DNA of 24,784 nucleotides from CAZWSE01 sp964636575 (GCA_964636575.1 CAZWSE010000053.1:1-24784); one strand, 5' to 3'. Counted from the stretch's first letter, positions 7,188-15,539 are shown. The notes: a model not told the origin generated them from the sequence alone. Program-made: numbers and translations.

Positions 7188-7895
7188 ATGACGAGCGACG
7201 CAAAGATTGACGGGCAGGTGCGGGACACCATCCTGTCTCGACCTGATGTTATTCTGGATGATCAAGATGTGATGCAGGCCCTGATCGCCGCGAACGAGCG
7301 TGCGATGGGCGGCAATATCGTCGACTTGCGTTCTATCGCGATGGAACGCCTAGAGGCCCGCCTTGACCGCCTTGAGGACACCCACCGCAGCGTTATCGCC
7401 GCCGCCTATGAAAACCTTGCTGGCACCAACCAAATTCACCGTGCCGTCCTGCGCATGCTTGATCCGGTCGAGTTTGAAGTGTTCCTGCGCGATCTGGGCG
7501 GTGAAGTCGGAGACATCCTGCGGGTTGATGCGGTCAAACTTGTGCTCGAATCCGAACAAAACGATGAAGACCCTGTTGTACGCCGTTTGGGCGATGTCCT
7601 CAGCGTGGCCGAACCCGGCTTTGGTGAGCAGTACATTCTGCGTGGCGGCGCCTCCCAGCCCCGCCCCGTTGTTTTGCGCCACGTTCAAACGGCCGAGCCT
7701 TTGATCTACGGCCCCAACGCCGAATGGATCCGGTCCGAGGCCGTGTTAAAACTTGATTTCGGGTCTGCCAGCCTGCCCGGTCTGCTGGTCTTAGGCTCCG
7801 AGGACCCACACCGCTTTTCCCCGCAACAAGGCACCGATTTGCTCGGGTTCTTTGGGGGTGTGTTTGAACGCGCCATGCGGCGCTGGCTGTCTTGA
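7188..7895 (+). CDS. DUF484 family protein
   Basis: The 235-aa protein fits DUF484, a GAF-like family repeatedly found directly upstream of xerC (as in enterobacteria). The N-terminal part has helical, charged segments (AMERLEARLDRLEDTHRSV, a likely coiled coil at about residues 50-75); the C-terminal part (about 90-230) is the GAF-like domain with LPGLLVLGSEDPHRF near the end. GAGG precedes the ATG by five to six bases. The stop TGA overlaps the xerC TTG start (TTGA). Its function is not established; context suggests a role tied to the recombinase. Confidence 0.85.
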   Translation: MTSDAKIDGQVRDTILSRPDVILDDQDVMQALIAANERAMGGNIVDLRSIAMERLEARLDRLEDTHRSVIAAAYENLAGTNQIHRAVLRMLDPVEFEVFLRDLGGEVGDILRVDAVKLVLESEQNDEDPVVRRLGDVLSVAEPGFGEQYILRGGASQPRPVVLRHVQTAEPLIYGPNAEWIRSEAVLKLDFGSASLPGLLVLGSEDPHRFSPQQGTDLLGFFGGVFERAMRRWLS

Positions 7896-8812
7896 GCAGC
7901 CTTTCCCCTGCCGCATCGAACGCGCTGGCCACATGGCTGGACGGACAAAAAGCACTCGCAGGGGCAGCCGATCATACCATCACCGCCTACCGGGGGGATG
8001 TGGTCGAATTTCTATCCTTTATGACCCTGCACAGTGGCCAAAGTCAGGGGCTGAAAGCCTTGGCGCGGATCACCGTGTCCGACATGCGGGCTTGGATGGC
8101 CCATATGCGCGGTCACGATGTGGGGCCTCGATCCTTGGCGCGCAAGCTCTCTGCTGTCAAATCCTTCTACCGATGGCTGGCCGAAAAAGAGGGTTATGAG
8201 CCGACGGCAGTCCTGTCGACACGCTCGCCCAAGTTTCAGAAAAAACTGCCGCGCCCATTGGCCGAAGATGCAGCGCGGGCGATGATTGACACGGTAGAGC
8301 TGCAAGCCCGCGACGGATGGGTGGCCGCCCGTGATATGGCGGTGGTCACCGTGCTTTACGGCTGCGGATTGCGCATTTCAGAAGCGCTCGGGCTGACCGG
8401 TGCAGACGCGCCCCTGCCCCCCGTCCTGCGGATCGTCGGCAAAGGCGGCAAAGAACGAATCGTGCCTGTGATCGAGGCCGCAAAGACGGCCGTGGATCGC
8501 TACGTCAAACTGTGCCCGCACGAGCTCGAACCAGACGCACCCCTGTTCAAAGGCATACGCGGAGGGGCTTTAAACCCGCGCGCAATCCAAAAGGTGATGG
8601 AACAAGCACGGCTGCAACTTGGGCTACCTGCCACAGCCACGCCGCATGCCATGCGACACAGCTTTGCAACGCATCTATTGTCTGCAGGCGGCGATCTGCG
8701 GTCGATACAAGAGCTTTTGGGACATGCATCGCTGTCAACAACACAGGCCTATACATCCGTCGACACAGCACGGCTCATGGAAGTCTACGACCGGACCCAT
8801 CCCAAGGCCTAA
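7892..8812 (+). CDS. xerC: Tyrosine recombinase XerC
   Basis: The 306-aa site-specific recombinase resolves chromosome dimers at dif together with XerD. An N-terminal core-binding domain (about 1-100) is followed by the catalytic domain. All active residues are visible: R161 (CGLRISEAL), K184 (GKGGKER), H252 and R255 (HAMRHSF), H278 (LLGHASLS) and nucleophile Y287 (TTQAYTSV). The start is a TTG at 7892 overlapping the DUF484 stop by four bases. No in-frame ATG exists before residue 44, and the TTG gives full family length, so coupling to DUF484 translation is likely. XerC rather than XerD is chosen because of the DUF484 neighbour. Confidence 0.93.
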   Translation: MSSLSPAASNALATWLDGQKALAGAADHTITAYRGDVVEFLSFMTLHSGQSQGLKALARITVSDMRAWMAHMRGHDVGPRSLARKLSAVKSFYRWLAEKEGYEPTAVLSTRSPKFQKKLPRPLAEDAARAMIDTVELQARDGWVAARDMAVVTVLYGCGLRISEALGLTGADAPLPPVLRIVGKGGKERIVPVIEAAKTAVDRYVKLCPHELEPDAPLFKGIRGGALNPRAIQKVMEQARLQLGLPATATPHAMRHSFATHLLSAGGDLRSIQELLGHASLSTTQAYTSVDTARLMEVYDRTHPKA

Positions 8813-8834
8813 ACGCGCCCGCTTTACCCTTTGC

Positions 8835-8855
8835 AAAATACTCCCGCCGGAGGCA
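8835..8855 (+). repeat. Short intergenic repeat with CCGCCGGAGGC core, copy 2
   Basis: AAAATACTCCCGCCGGAGGCA lies 22 bases after the xerC stop and before pcs. It shares the A/T-rich lead and the 11-base core CCGCCGGAGGC with the element at 4155-4178. Relative to the preceding gene the two copies are in opposite orientation (after xerC here, antisense to priA there), which argues against a simple terminator role. Confidence 0.5.
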
Positions 8856-8917
8856 GCCCACAAAAATCAAGCGCGGGGCGATTGCGCAGGCTGGCTGAAT
8901 GGTTCATGTAAAACCAC

Positions 8918-9619
8918 ATGACCGTCCGTCTCCGCGCCCTTCTCGTTCACCTGCTGACCGCCACAGGCGCTGTCTTTGCGATGCTGGCCATGCTGGCGGC
9001 AGTGGATCAAAAATGGGATCTGATGTTTTTGTGGCTGGTGGTCGCGTTCTTTGTGGACGGGATCGACGGGCCGCTGGCGCGCAAATATGACGTCAAAACC
9101 AATGCACCCGAATTCGACGGGGTCTTGCTGGATCTGATCATCGACTATCTGACCTATGTCTTTATTCCCGCATTCGCACTGTTCAAGTCCGGCCTGATGG
9201 ACGGGTGGAGCGGTTGGGTCATGATCATCATCATCACCTTCGCAAGCGCCATGTATTTCGCAGATACGCGTATGAAAACAAAAGACAATTCGTTTTCAGG
9301 CTTTCCAGGGTGCTGGAACATGCTGGTGCTGGTACTCTTCGCGCTGGCTCCGCCGTGGTGGGTGTCTTTGGGGATTGTGACCGTTCTCGCAGTCGCCATG
9401 TTCCGCCCCATCAAATTCGTGCATCCCGTCCGCACAGAACGCTGGCGCAGTGTGACCTTGCCCATGGCTCTGGCCTGGACCTTCTTTGCGGGTTGGGCGG
9501 CTTGGGTCGATTTCCATCCCGAAAGCTGGGCGCATTGGGGGCTGGTTATCACCAGCTGTTACTTGCTGCTCGCAGGCGCAGTGCAACAAGCGCTGTATGA
9601 CCGCGGCCAACCGCTTTAG
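8918..9619 (+). CDS. pcs: Phosphatidylcholine synthase (CDP-alcohol phosphatidyltransferase)
   Basis: The 233-aa integral membrane enzyme is predicted to condense CDP-diacylglycerol with choline to phosphatidylcholine and CMP at the inner membrane. The CDP-alcohol transferase motif is complete: D47, D50-G51, A54-R55, G68, D72 and D76, with the longer spacing between AR and G that is characteristic of Pcs. The following YLTYVFIPAFAL and RTERWRSVT blocks also fit Pcs. About seven to eight hydrophobic helices are visible. The ribosome-binding site before the ATG at 8918 is weak. It is on the same strand as xerC, 105 bases downstream, and convergent with ogt. Use of choline implies uptake elsewhere in the genome. 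Confidence 0.88.
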   Translation: MTVRLRALLVHLLTATGAVFAMLAMLAAVDQKWDLMFLWLVVAFFVDGIDGPLARKYDVKTNAPEFDGVLLDLIIDYLTYVFIPAFALFKSGLMDGWSGWVMIIIITFASAMYFADTRMKTKDNSFSGFPGCWNMLVLVLFALAPPWWVSLGIVTVLAVAMFRPIKFVHPVRTERWRSVTLPMALAWTFFAGWAAWVDFHPESWAHWGLVITSCYLLLAGAVQQALYDRGQPL

Positions 9620-9711
9620 ATCAGCAGCCTTGAGCCCCTTACAAAAGCAGCCCTGAGCCGCTTGTATCAGTAGCCCTGCGCCTTTTATATCAGCAAACCC
9701 GCCGCCCCTTC
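9620..9711. repeat. Imperfect tandem repeat, 23-bp period, about four copies
   Basis: Four consecutive 23-base units start at 9620, 9643, 9666 and 9689. Units 1-3 agree pairwise at 16 or 17 of 23 positions, and the fourth, inside the 3' end of ogt, is more diverged (14 of 23 against unit 1). The shared core is ATCAGCAGCCCTGAGCC followed by a CTT block. The array fills the whole gap between the pcs stop and the ogt stop. Confidence 0.7.
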
Positions 9712-10140
9712 GTGGCGCAGCAAAGCGACCTTGGTTTCCACCCCGCCCTTGCCCGAAAATCCGGTCAATCCCTTGGCCCCCATGACACGGTGGCAGGGTA
9801 TAATCACAGGGATCGGATTGCCCCCACAGGCAGATCCCACCGCTTGGGCAGGTGCGCCCAGTGCTTTGGCGATGTCGCCGTAAGTGCAGGTGTCGCCAAA
9901 CGGTATCGCCGCGATCTGAGCGCAGACGGCTTGTTGGAAGTCCGACCCCCTCACGCGCAGCGGCAGATCAAAACCTTGCAGGCGGCCTTGCGCGTAGGCC
10001 TTCAACTGACGCGCCGCCTCACGCAGCACTTCGGTCGGGGCCTCGTCAGGCAGGTCGTCCCAAGTCAACCGTTCAATAGCTCCCGCATCTTCATGCAGGG
10101 TCAAAGGGCCGAATTGGGTTTGAACGGTCAGGTGGGGCAT
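9685..10140 (-). CDS. ogt: Methylated-DNA--protein-cysteine methyltransferase
   Basis: The 151-aa suicide repair protein transfers the alkyl group from O6-alkylguanine in DNA to its own cysteine. The active site PCHRV is present with C116, preceded by VGSACGGNPIPVIIPCHRV as in Ogt/AdaC proteins. The winged-helix segment (GDTCTYGDIAKALG) includes the family Thr-Tyr-Gly-Asp. Length and a short N-terminal domain are usual for single-domain Ogt. The last codons (GLLI) fall in the 23-bp repeat array, so the C-terminus may have been altered by the repeat. It is downstream of ileS on the same strand. Confidence 0.94.
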   Translation of the reverse strand: MPHLTVQTQFGPLTLHEDAGAIERLTWDDLPDEAPTEVLREAARQLKAYAQGRLQGFDLPLRVRGSDFQQAVCAQIAAIPFGDTCTYGDIAKALGAPAQAVGSACGGNPIPVIIPCHRVMGAKGLTGFSGKGGVETKVALLRHEGAAGLLI

Positions 10141-10171
10141 GCACCGAATGCTAGAGTTTGCAGCCGCACAC

Positions 10172-10191
10172 CCGCAACCCGAAAGTTGCGG
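10172..10191. other. Hairpin CCGCAAC/GTTGCGG between ileS and ogt
   Basis: CCGCAAC (10172-10178) pairs perfectly with GTTGCGG (10185-10191) around a six-base loop. No T-tract follows on either strand, so it is not a clear terminator. It may stabilise the ileS-ogt transcript or reduce read-through. Confidence 0.4.
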
Positions 10192-10209
10192 ATGTTTGAT
10201 CTTGTGTAA

Positions 10210-10227
10210 GATGGGTCTTGACCCATC
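10210..10227 (-). terminator. Hairpin directly after the ileS stop codon, weak terminator
   Basis: GATGGGT (10210-10216) pairs perfectly with ACCCATC (10221-10227) around four bases. The stem begins at the base next to the ileS TAG. On the minus strand it is followed by TTACAC rather than a T-run, so it is at best a weak terminator or a 3'-end-stabilising hairpin. Confidence 0.4.
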
Positions 10228-13137
10228 CTAGCCGAGCGCTGCGTCACACCGCCCGCAAACGCCTGCATGACTGTGCTGGCCCACGTCCGGCAAAATCTTC
10301 CAGCACCGTTGGCATTTGTCGCCGTCGGCTTTGGCGAAGACCACGGCCACATCAGAGACGTCTTCCAACCCGAAGGCACCGCTTGGGGCCGCGTCGGTGC
10401 TGACGGTGATGCCACTGGTGATGCATAGATCGTCAAAGCTGGTGGTCTCCAAAACAGCGGCGTCTTCAGCGGACACATAGACCGTCGGGGCGGCCTCTAG
10501 TGAAGAGCCGATGACCTTGTTCGTCCGCTCGACTTCCAGCGCCCCTGTTACCACGCGGCGCACGCGGCGCACGGTGGCCCATTTCGCAGCCAAAGCTTCA
10601 TCGCGCCATGCGGTTGGCGTCTCTGGAATATCGACCAAATGCACTGAACTTCCCTCACCATCGAACCGTTCCAACCAGACCTCTTCCATCGTGAACACAA
10701 GGATCGGGGCCAGCCATGTGGTGAGCCTGTGGAACAGGATATCAAGCACTGTTCTAGCTGCACGGCGGCGGTCTGTGTTGCCATCGCAATAGAGCGCATC
10801 CTTGCGGATATCGAAGTAGAAGGCTGACAGGTCCACCGTCGCGAAGGTGAAGATCGCTTGGAACACCCCTTGGAAATCGAATCTGGCGTAACCGTCGCGG
10901 ACCACCTCATCCAGCTCAGACACACGGTGCAGCACCCAGCGTTCCAGCTCTGGCATATCCGCAGGCTCAACCCGATCTGCATCGGTGAAATCGTTCAAAG
11001 ACCCCAGCATATAGCGCATTGTGTTGCGCAAACGGCGGTAGCTGTCGGCCACCCCTTTCAGGATTTCATCTCCGATCCGCTGATCGTTGGTGTAGTCCGT
11101 CTGCGCCACCCAAAGCCGCAATATGTCGGCCCCGTATTGCTGCACGATCTTGTCGGGCACGATGGTGTTACCGATGGATTTGGACATCTTCATGCCCTTC
11201 GCATCCAGCGTAAATCCGTGGGTCACCACGTTCCGGTAAGGCGCCCGTCCATAGGTGCCACAGGACTGCAAAAGCGAGGAATGGAACCAGCCGCGGTGTT
11301 GGTCGGTGCCTTCCATATAGACATCTGCAATGCCGTCTTCGGTGCCATCTTCGCGGTCGCGCAGGGTAAAGGCATGGGTGGACCCGCTGTCAAACCAGAC
11401 GTCCAAGATGTCAGTGACTTGGTCGTAGTCGTCGGGGTTCACGATGCCGCTTAAGAACCGCTCTTTCGCGCCGTCCTCATACCATGCATCTGCGCCTTCG
11501 GCTTCAAAGGCGTCTACAATGCGTGCGTTGACCTCTGCGTTGCGCAGTAGAAAGTCAGGATCAGTTGGCAGCAGCCCTTTCTTGGTAAAGCAGGTCAGCG
11601 GCACGCCCCAAGCCCGTTGACGGGACAGAACCCAATCGGGGCGCGCCTCCATCATCGCATGCAGACGGTTGCGGCCTGTCTTTGGCGTCCAGTTGACGTT
11701 GTCGATTTCCGTCAGCGCACGTTCGCGGATGGTCTTCCCATGGGTGTCCTGCCCGTCGCCCACCGGCTTGTCGATGGCTGCAAACCATTGCGGCGTGTTG
11801 CGGTAGATCACCGGCGCTTTGGACCGCCACGAATGGGGGTAGCTGTGCTTGATCTTGCCGCGCGCCAGCAAGCCACCGACCTCGGCCAGTTTATTGATAA
11901 CGGCTGTGTTGGCTTCGCCTTCTTTGCCCTTGCGGTTGAGGATGTGTTTGCCGCCAAAAAAGGGCAGATCATCGCGGAACCGTCCGTCTTCGAGGACGTT
12001 GTAGGTGATGACCTGTTCCAGCATCCCAAGATCGCGGTAGAGGTCGTATTCTTCCAGCCCGTGCGAGGGCGCGCAATGCACAAACCCTGTGCCTTCGGTG
12101 TCGGTCACGAACTCAGCCGCGCGGAAATCACGGATGTCGTCCCATTCGCCGTTGGACCCTTCGGTGCCTGCAAGCGGGTGTTGAAGCTTGATCTTCGCCA
12201 GATCATCGTTCGAGATGTCGCACAAGCGACGGTACATATCGGGTTCCAGGCGTGCGCGGCCAAGCACGTCCTCGGCCAATCCGTCTGCCAAGATGTAGCG
12301 ATCCCCGATGTTCAGCCAACATTCCTCTGGCCGGCCTGTGACTTCGTAGAGCCCGTAAGAGATGTTTTCTCCGTAGACGACGGCCTTGTTCGACGGCATC
12401 GTCCAAGGTGTTGTTGTCCAGATCACAACCTGCGCGCTGTCGAGTGTGTCGTCGCCTGTGCCCACGACCTTGAACTTCACCCAAATCGTGAAGCTGTCTT
12501 TGTCGTGGTATTCGACCTCGGCTTCGGCCAGTGCGGTTTGCTCAATCGGTGACCACATCACAGGCTTAGAGCCTTGGTAGAGCGTGCCGTTCATCAAGAA
12601 CTTCATGAATTCTTCCGCGATGACCCGTTCTGCGTGGAAATCCATTGTGAGGTACGGGTTTTCCCAGTTGCCAGTCACACCAAGCCGTTTGAATTCGTCG
12701 CGCTGGATGTCGACCCAGCCTGCTGCGAAATCGCGACATTCGCGGCGGAATTCATTGATCGGCACGTCGTCTTTGTTGCGCCCCTTTTTGCGGTATTCTT
12801 CTTCGATTTTCCACTCGATCGGTAGGCCGTGGCAATCCCAGCCCGGAATGTATTTGGAATCGTAGCCCAGCATCTGGTGGCTGCGCACGATGATGTCTTT
12901 GATGGTCTTGTTCAGCGCATGCCCGATGTGCAGGTGCCCGTTTGCGTAGGGAGGGCCATCGTGCAGGGTGAACGGCGTGCGGCCCTGTTTTTCGCGCAAG
13001 CGATCATAAACGCCGATCTGCGCCCAGCGTGCCAGCCAATCGGGTTCGCGTTTGGGCAGCCCTGCGCGCATCGGGAAATCCGTTTTCGGCAGGTTCAGCG
13101 TGTCTTTGTATTCGTTCTTCGGGGTGTCAGCGCACAT
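10228..13137 (-). CDS. ileS: Isoleucyl-tRNA synthetase
   Basis: The 969-aa class I synthetase charges tRNA-Ile in the cytoplasm and edits mischarged valine. Seen: the HIGH motif as HIGH at 70-73 (in PYANGHLHIGHA), GWDCHGLPIEWKIE, the editing-domain region with WTTTPWTMPSNKA, KMSKS as GMKMSKSIGNT, and the C-terminal zinc module CQRCWK...CGRC. The ATG at 13135-13137 follows GAGGA by eight bases; an in-frame ATG at 13152 has no such site, so 13137 is preferred. The bacterial type with C-terminal zinc finger predicts sensitivity to mupirocin-like inhibitors. A His-rich ORF on the same strand lies 85 bases upstream. Confidence 0.97.
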   Translation of the reverse strand: MCADTPKNEYKDTLNLPKTDFPMRAGLPKREPDWLARWAQIGVYDRLREKQGRTPFTLHDGPPYANGHLHIGHALNKTIKDIIVRSHQMLGYDSKYIPGWDCHGLPIEWKIEEEYRKKGRNKDDVPINEFRRECRDFAAGWVDIQRDEFKRLGVTGNWENPYLTMDFHAERVIAEEFMKFLMNGTLYQGSKPVMWSPIEQTALAEAEVEYHDKDSFTIWVKFKVVGTGDDTLDSAQVVIWTTTPWTMPSNKAVVYGENISYGLYEVTGRPEECWLNIGDRYILADGLAEDVLGRARLEPDMYRRLCDISNDDLAKIKLQHPLAGTEGSNGEWDDIRDFRAAEFVTDTEGTGFVHCAPSHGLEEYDLYRDLGMLEQVITYNVLEDGRFRDDLPFFGGKHILNRKGKEGEANTAVINKLAEVGGLLARGKIKHSYPHSWRSKAPVIYRNTPQWFAAIDKPVGDGQDTHGKTIRERALTEIDNVNWTPKTGRNRLHAMMEARPDWVLSRQRAWGVPLTCFTKKGLLPTDPDFLLRNAEVNARIVDAFEAEGADAWYEDGAKERFLSGIVNPDDYDQVTDILDVWFDSGSTHAFTLRDREDGTEDGIADVYMEGTDQHRGWFHSSLLQSCGTYGRAPYRNVVTHGFTLDAKGMKMSKSIGNTIVPDKIVQQYGADILRLWVAQTDYTNDQRIGDEILKGVADSYRRLRNTMRYMLGSLNDFTDADRVEPADMPELERWVLHRVSELDEVVRDGYARFDFQGVFQAIFTFATVDLSAFYFDIRKDALYCDGNTDRRRAARTVLDILFHRLTTWLAPILVFTMEEVWLERFDGEGSSVHLVDIPETPTAWRDEALAAKWATVRRVRRVVTGALEVERTNKVIGSSLEAAPTVYVSAEDAAVLETTSFDDLCITSGITVSTDAAPSGAFGLEDVSDVAVVFAKADGDKCQRCWKILPDVGQHSHAGVCGRCDAALG

Positions 13138-13222
13138 GGGTGGCGTCCTCATCAGGTCTGAGTATTTGTAAAAGGGTAAAGGAGGGGCGGTGCGAGAGGC
13201 TCAAACACCTTGGCCCGGCGTC

Positions 13223-13363
13223 TCATTGGATCAGAGCGCCGGGGATATAATTCGGATGATTATGCTCATGTGCATGGTCATGGCCCCCCGTATAGCGATG
13301 CAGCAAGACAGGGTCTAGTGTCGCATTGCGTTGATCTTGCAGGCTTTGTACCTGTTGGCCCAT
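13223..13363 (-). CDS. 46-aa histidine-rich small ORF upstream of ileS
   Basis: Reading the minus strand, ATG at 13361-13363 opens a 46-codon frame that ends in TGA at 13223-13225. The second half is LHRYTGG, then a H-x-H-x-H-x-H-x-H run (HDHAHEHNH, residues 28-36), and ends PNYIPGALIQ. Six histidines of 46 suggest binding of a divalent metal such as zinc, nickel or copper. The first half (QDQRNATLDPVLLHRY) is not low-complexity and reads like real protein. The start codon overlaps by two bases the start of the divergent monooxygenase, and no ribosome-binding site is visible, so the start is uncertain. No family recognised. It fills most of the gap before ileS. Confidence 0.5.
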   Translation of the reverse strand: MGQQVQSLQDQRNATLDPVLLHRYTGGHDHAHEHNHPNYIPGALIQ

Positions 13364-14546
13364 GAAACTTGATATTGCCATTGCAGGGGCTGGAATTGGC
13401 GGATTGGCCTGTGCTGCTTTGCTGTCCGCCCGTGGTCACCGCGTGACCGTTTACGACCAGTTTGACGCCCCCCGTCCGGTTGGGTCAGGCTTGGTTATTC
13501 AGCCTGTCGGTCTGGAGGTTCTGGATGCCATTGGTGCAGGTGACGCGGCACGGTCTAAAGGCAACCGCATTGCCCGTATGTTGGGCCATGAATGCGAGGG
13601 CGGTCGTCGTGTTCTTGATGTGACCTATGACCGGTCTGGCACAGGCGCTGTTTTCGGGTTGGCCATTCACCGCGCCAGTTTGTTTGACGCCGTTTTGCAG
13701 GCCGCGCGTGCTGCGGGGGCCTGTTTGGTTCCAAGCCACCGCGTTGCGCGTGTTGAAAGCGGGCATGTTCACTTTGAAGGCGGCGCTGTGTCCGACCGAT
13801 TTGATCTGGTTGTAGATGCCACCGGTGCGGGCAGTGATCTATCTGCGATTGAAACCAAACCCCTGCCCTATGGCGCGATCTGGAGCACTGTGCCTTGGCC
13901 TGATGCCACTGATTTGCCTATGGACCAACTGTCGCAAACCTATCGTCGTGCCGACCGGATGATCGGTGCTTTGCCCTGCGGGACGTTGCCCGGATCAGAC
14001 CAGCCGCAGGCGGCGATTTTCTGGTCCATGCCCCAAGATGCCCATGAAGCTTGGTTGGCCCGTCCATTGGCGGATTGGAAGGCCGAGGCCACAGCGCTTT
14101 GGCCCGCATTTGCCCCGTTTCTTGAGACCATCACATCCCACGACCAGATGACCATGGCCCGCTATGCCCATGGCACCCTGCGCAAACCGTTTGGCGACCG
14201 CTTGGCCATAATCGGCGACAGTGCCCATCGCGCCAGCCCGCAGCTGGGTCAGGGGGCGAACATGGCGCTGTTGGATGCAATGGCACTGGCGCAGGCCCTG
14301 ACTTATGAGGCAAATATTCAGGTCGCGTTGTTGAACTATGCCCGCGCCCGTCGCTGGCATGTCTGGACCTATCAGGCGATGTCTTGGGCCTTCACCCCGC
14401 AGTACCAGTCGGATTCCAAATGGCTGCCAAAGCTAAGGGACCGCGTGCTGTTTCCAGCCAGCCAGATCCCTCCTGTCCCGCGTGTTCTGACACGGTTGGT
14501 TTGTGGAACATTGTTGCCGCCGCTTGGTTCACTTTCCCTTCGCTGA
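13362..14546 (+). CDS. FAD-dependent monooxygenase (aromatic hydroxylase fold)
   Basis: The 394-aa protein has the p-hydroxybenzoate-hydroxylase fold: dinucleotide motif GAGIGG (9-14) at the N-terminus, a DxTG-type motif (VVDATGAGS, 151-158) and the FAD-ribityl motif GDSAHRASPQLGQGANMALLDA (285-306). These enzymes hydroxylate or epoxidise small molecules with NAD(P)H and oxygen. Substrate cannot be told from sequence; it is not clearly UbiH/UbiI. No good ribosome-binding site precedes the ATG, but the start sits four residues before the first strand, as usual. Its 3' end overlaps the convergent ycjF-like gene by 18 bases. Confidence 0.85.
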   Translation: MKLDIAIAGAGIGGLACAALLSARGHRVTVYDQFDAPRPVGSGLVIQPVGLEVLDAIGAGDAARSKGNRIARMLGHECEGGRRVLDVTYDRSGTGAVFGLAIHRASLFDAVLQAARAAGACLVPSHRVARVESGHVHFEGGAVSDRFDLVVDATGAGSDLSAIETKPLPYGAIWSTVPWPDATDLPMDQLSQTYRRADRMIGALPCGTLPGSDQPQAAIFWSMPQDAHEAWLARPLADWKAEATALWPAFAPFLETITSHDQMTMARYAHGTLRKPFGDRLAIIGDSAHRASPQLGQGANMALLDAMALAQALTYEANIQVALLNYARARRWHVWTYQAMSWAFTPQYQSDSKWLPKLRDRVLFPASQIPPVPRVLTRLVCGTLLPPLGSLSLR

Positions 14547-15539
14547 GGGGAACAACCCGGTCAGCGCGTTTTTGACCAACCCCCTGACTGAGGGGCGTTT
14601 TTTGGGGCCGAAGGGCAATGGGCGGCAGACCTCCATCGCGGCGACACCGACACGGGCTGTGAGTGCGCCGTTGACCATGCCTTCGCCAAAGCGACGCGAC
14701 AGCTTGCCCAAGATCGACCCGCCCAAGAAAGGTTCCAACATGTCGTCCCCCACGGCCACGGCCCCTGTTGCCACAAGATGGCTGAGAACCGCACGGGTCA
14801 GCCGCCAACTGCCCAAAAACCCTGACCGTCCGCCATAGATTTCAGCGATCCGCCGGATCATGCGCAGGTTCGCGGTCAGGGCGGCGGCCACATCGGCCAA
14901 GGCGATGGGCACAAGCGCTGTCACCGTTGCGACCTGCCTGCTGGCGGCTTCTATTTCGCGCATTGCGGCTTGGTCCAGCGGGCCAAGGACTTCGGTTTCA
15001 GCCAAGCCGAGCAAGGCGGCCGCATCAAACATATCGCCTTCGCGTTCAGACAGGTTTTGCCGACCCCATCTGGTGTCTTCGCGGCCCTTGTAAAATGCCT
15101 TGATCTGGCCCGTGACGGCCTTGGCGTCGGCGAGGTTCTCAGATGCTGCAGCCTCGGTCGCGGCGTGTCTGAGCGTATCGATCCGCCCAAGCCGTCCGAA
15201 CGCCGCCAACTCGCGCAGGGCGATGACCAGAAGCACCAACAGGAAGGCTGCAAAAAGCGCTGTGACAGCATAGCCAAGGATCGGCGCGCGGGTGATAAGC
15301 CCTGTCACAAAATCCCATGCCGCGATTGAGACAAGCGCCCCGATCAAGGCTGCCAAAAGCCCCCAAAACCAACGCATCAACCGCGACGGTTTGCGCGCTG
15401 CCAGCCGCGCAGCAGTTTGCATGGCTTGGCCCGTAGGCGCGACAGGGGTGACGTCTGGCACGGGGGCTGCATCCGCGACTTTGGGCGTGTCTTTGGGCTT
15501 GGTGTCTTCGAGATCAAACAGAACGGGGCCTTTGCTCAT
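14529..15539 (-). CDS. YcjF/TIGR01620 (DUF697-like) inner-membrane protein
   Basis: The 336-aa product has a Pro/Ala-rich cytoplasmic N-terminus (about 1-55), two adjacent hydrophobic helices (WFWGLLAALIGALVSIAAW and ITRAPILGYAVTALFAAFLLVLLVIAL, about 57-113), and a long C-terminal domain ending with FGPKKRPSVRGLVKNALTG. This matches the YcjF family, which pairs genetically with YcjX. The ATG at 15537-15539 overlaps the stop of the acetyltransferase gene (ATGA), deciding the start over the ATG at 15560. It is the last gene of the three-gene operon. Biochemical function of the family is not established; E. coli ycjF belongs to the phage-shock regulon. Confidence 0.82.
   Translation of the reverse strand: MSKGPVLFDLEDTKPKDTPKVADAAPVPDVTPVAPTGQAMQTAARLAARKPSRLMRWFWGLLAALIGALVSIAAWDFVTGLITRAPILGYAVTALFAAFLLVLLVIALRELAAFGRLGRIDTLRHAATEAAASENLADAKAVTGQIKAFYKGREDTRWGRQNLSEREGDMFDAAALLGLAETEVLGPLDQAAMREIEAASRQVATVTALVPIALADVAAALTANLRMIRRIAEIYGGRSGFLGSWRLTRAVLSHLVATGAVAVGDDMLEPFLGGSILGKLSRRFGEGMVNGALTARVGVAAMEVCRPLPFGPKKRPSVRGLVKNALTGLFPSAKGK

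Noticed and set aside
11617..12552. 311-codon open frame on the plus strand inside ileS
   Set aside because: It lies wholly antisense to ileS, whose motifs are complete; the translation shows no domain. Long antisense frames are common in GC-rich genes.
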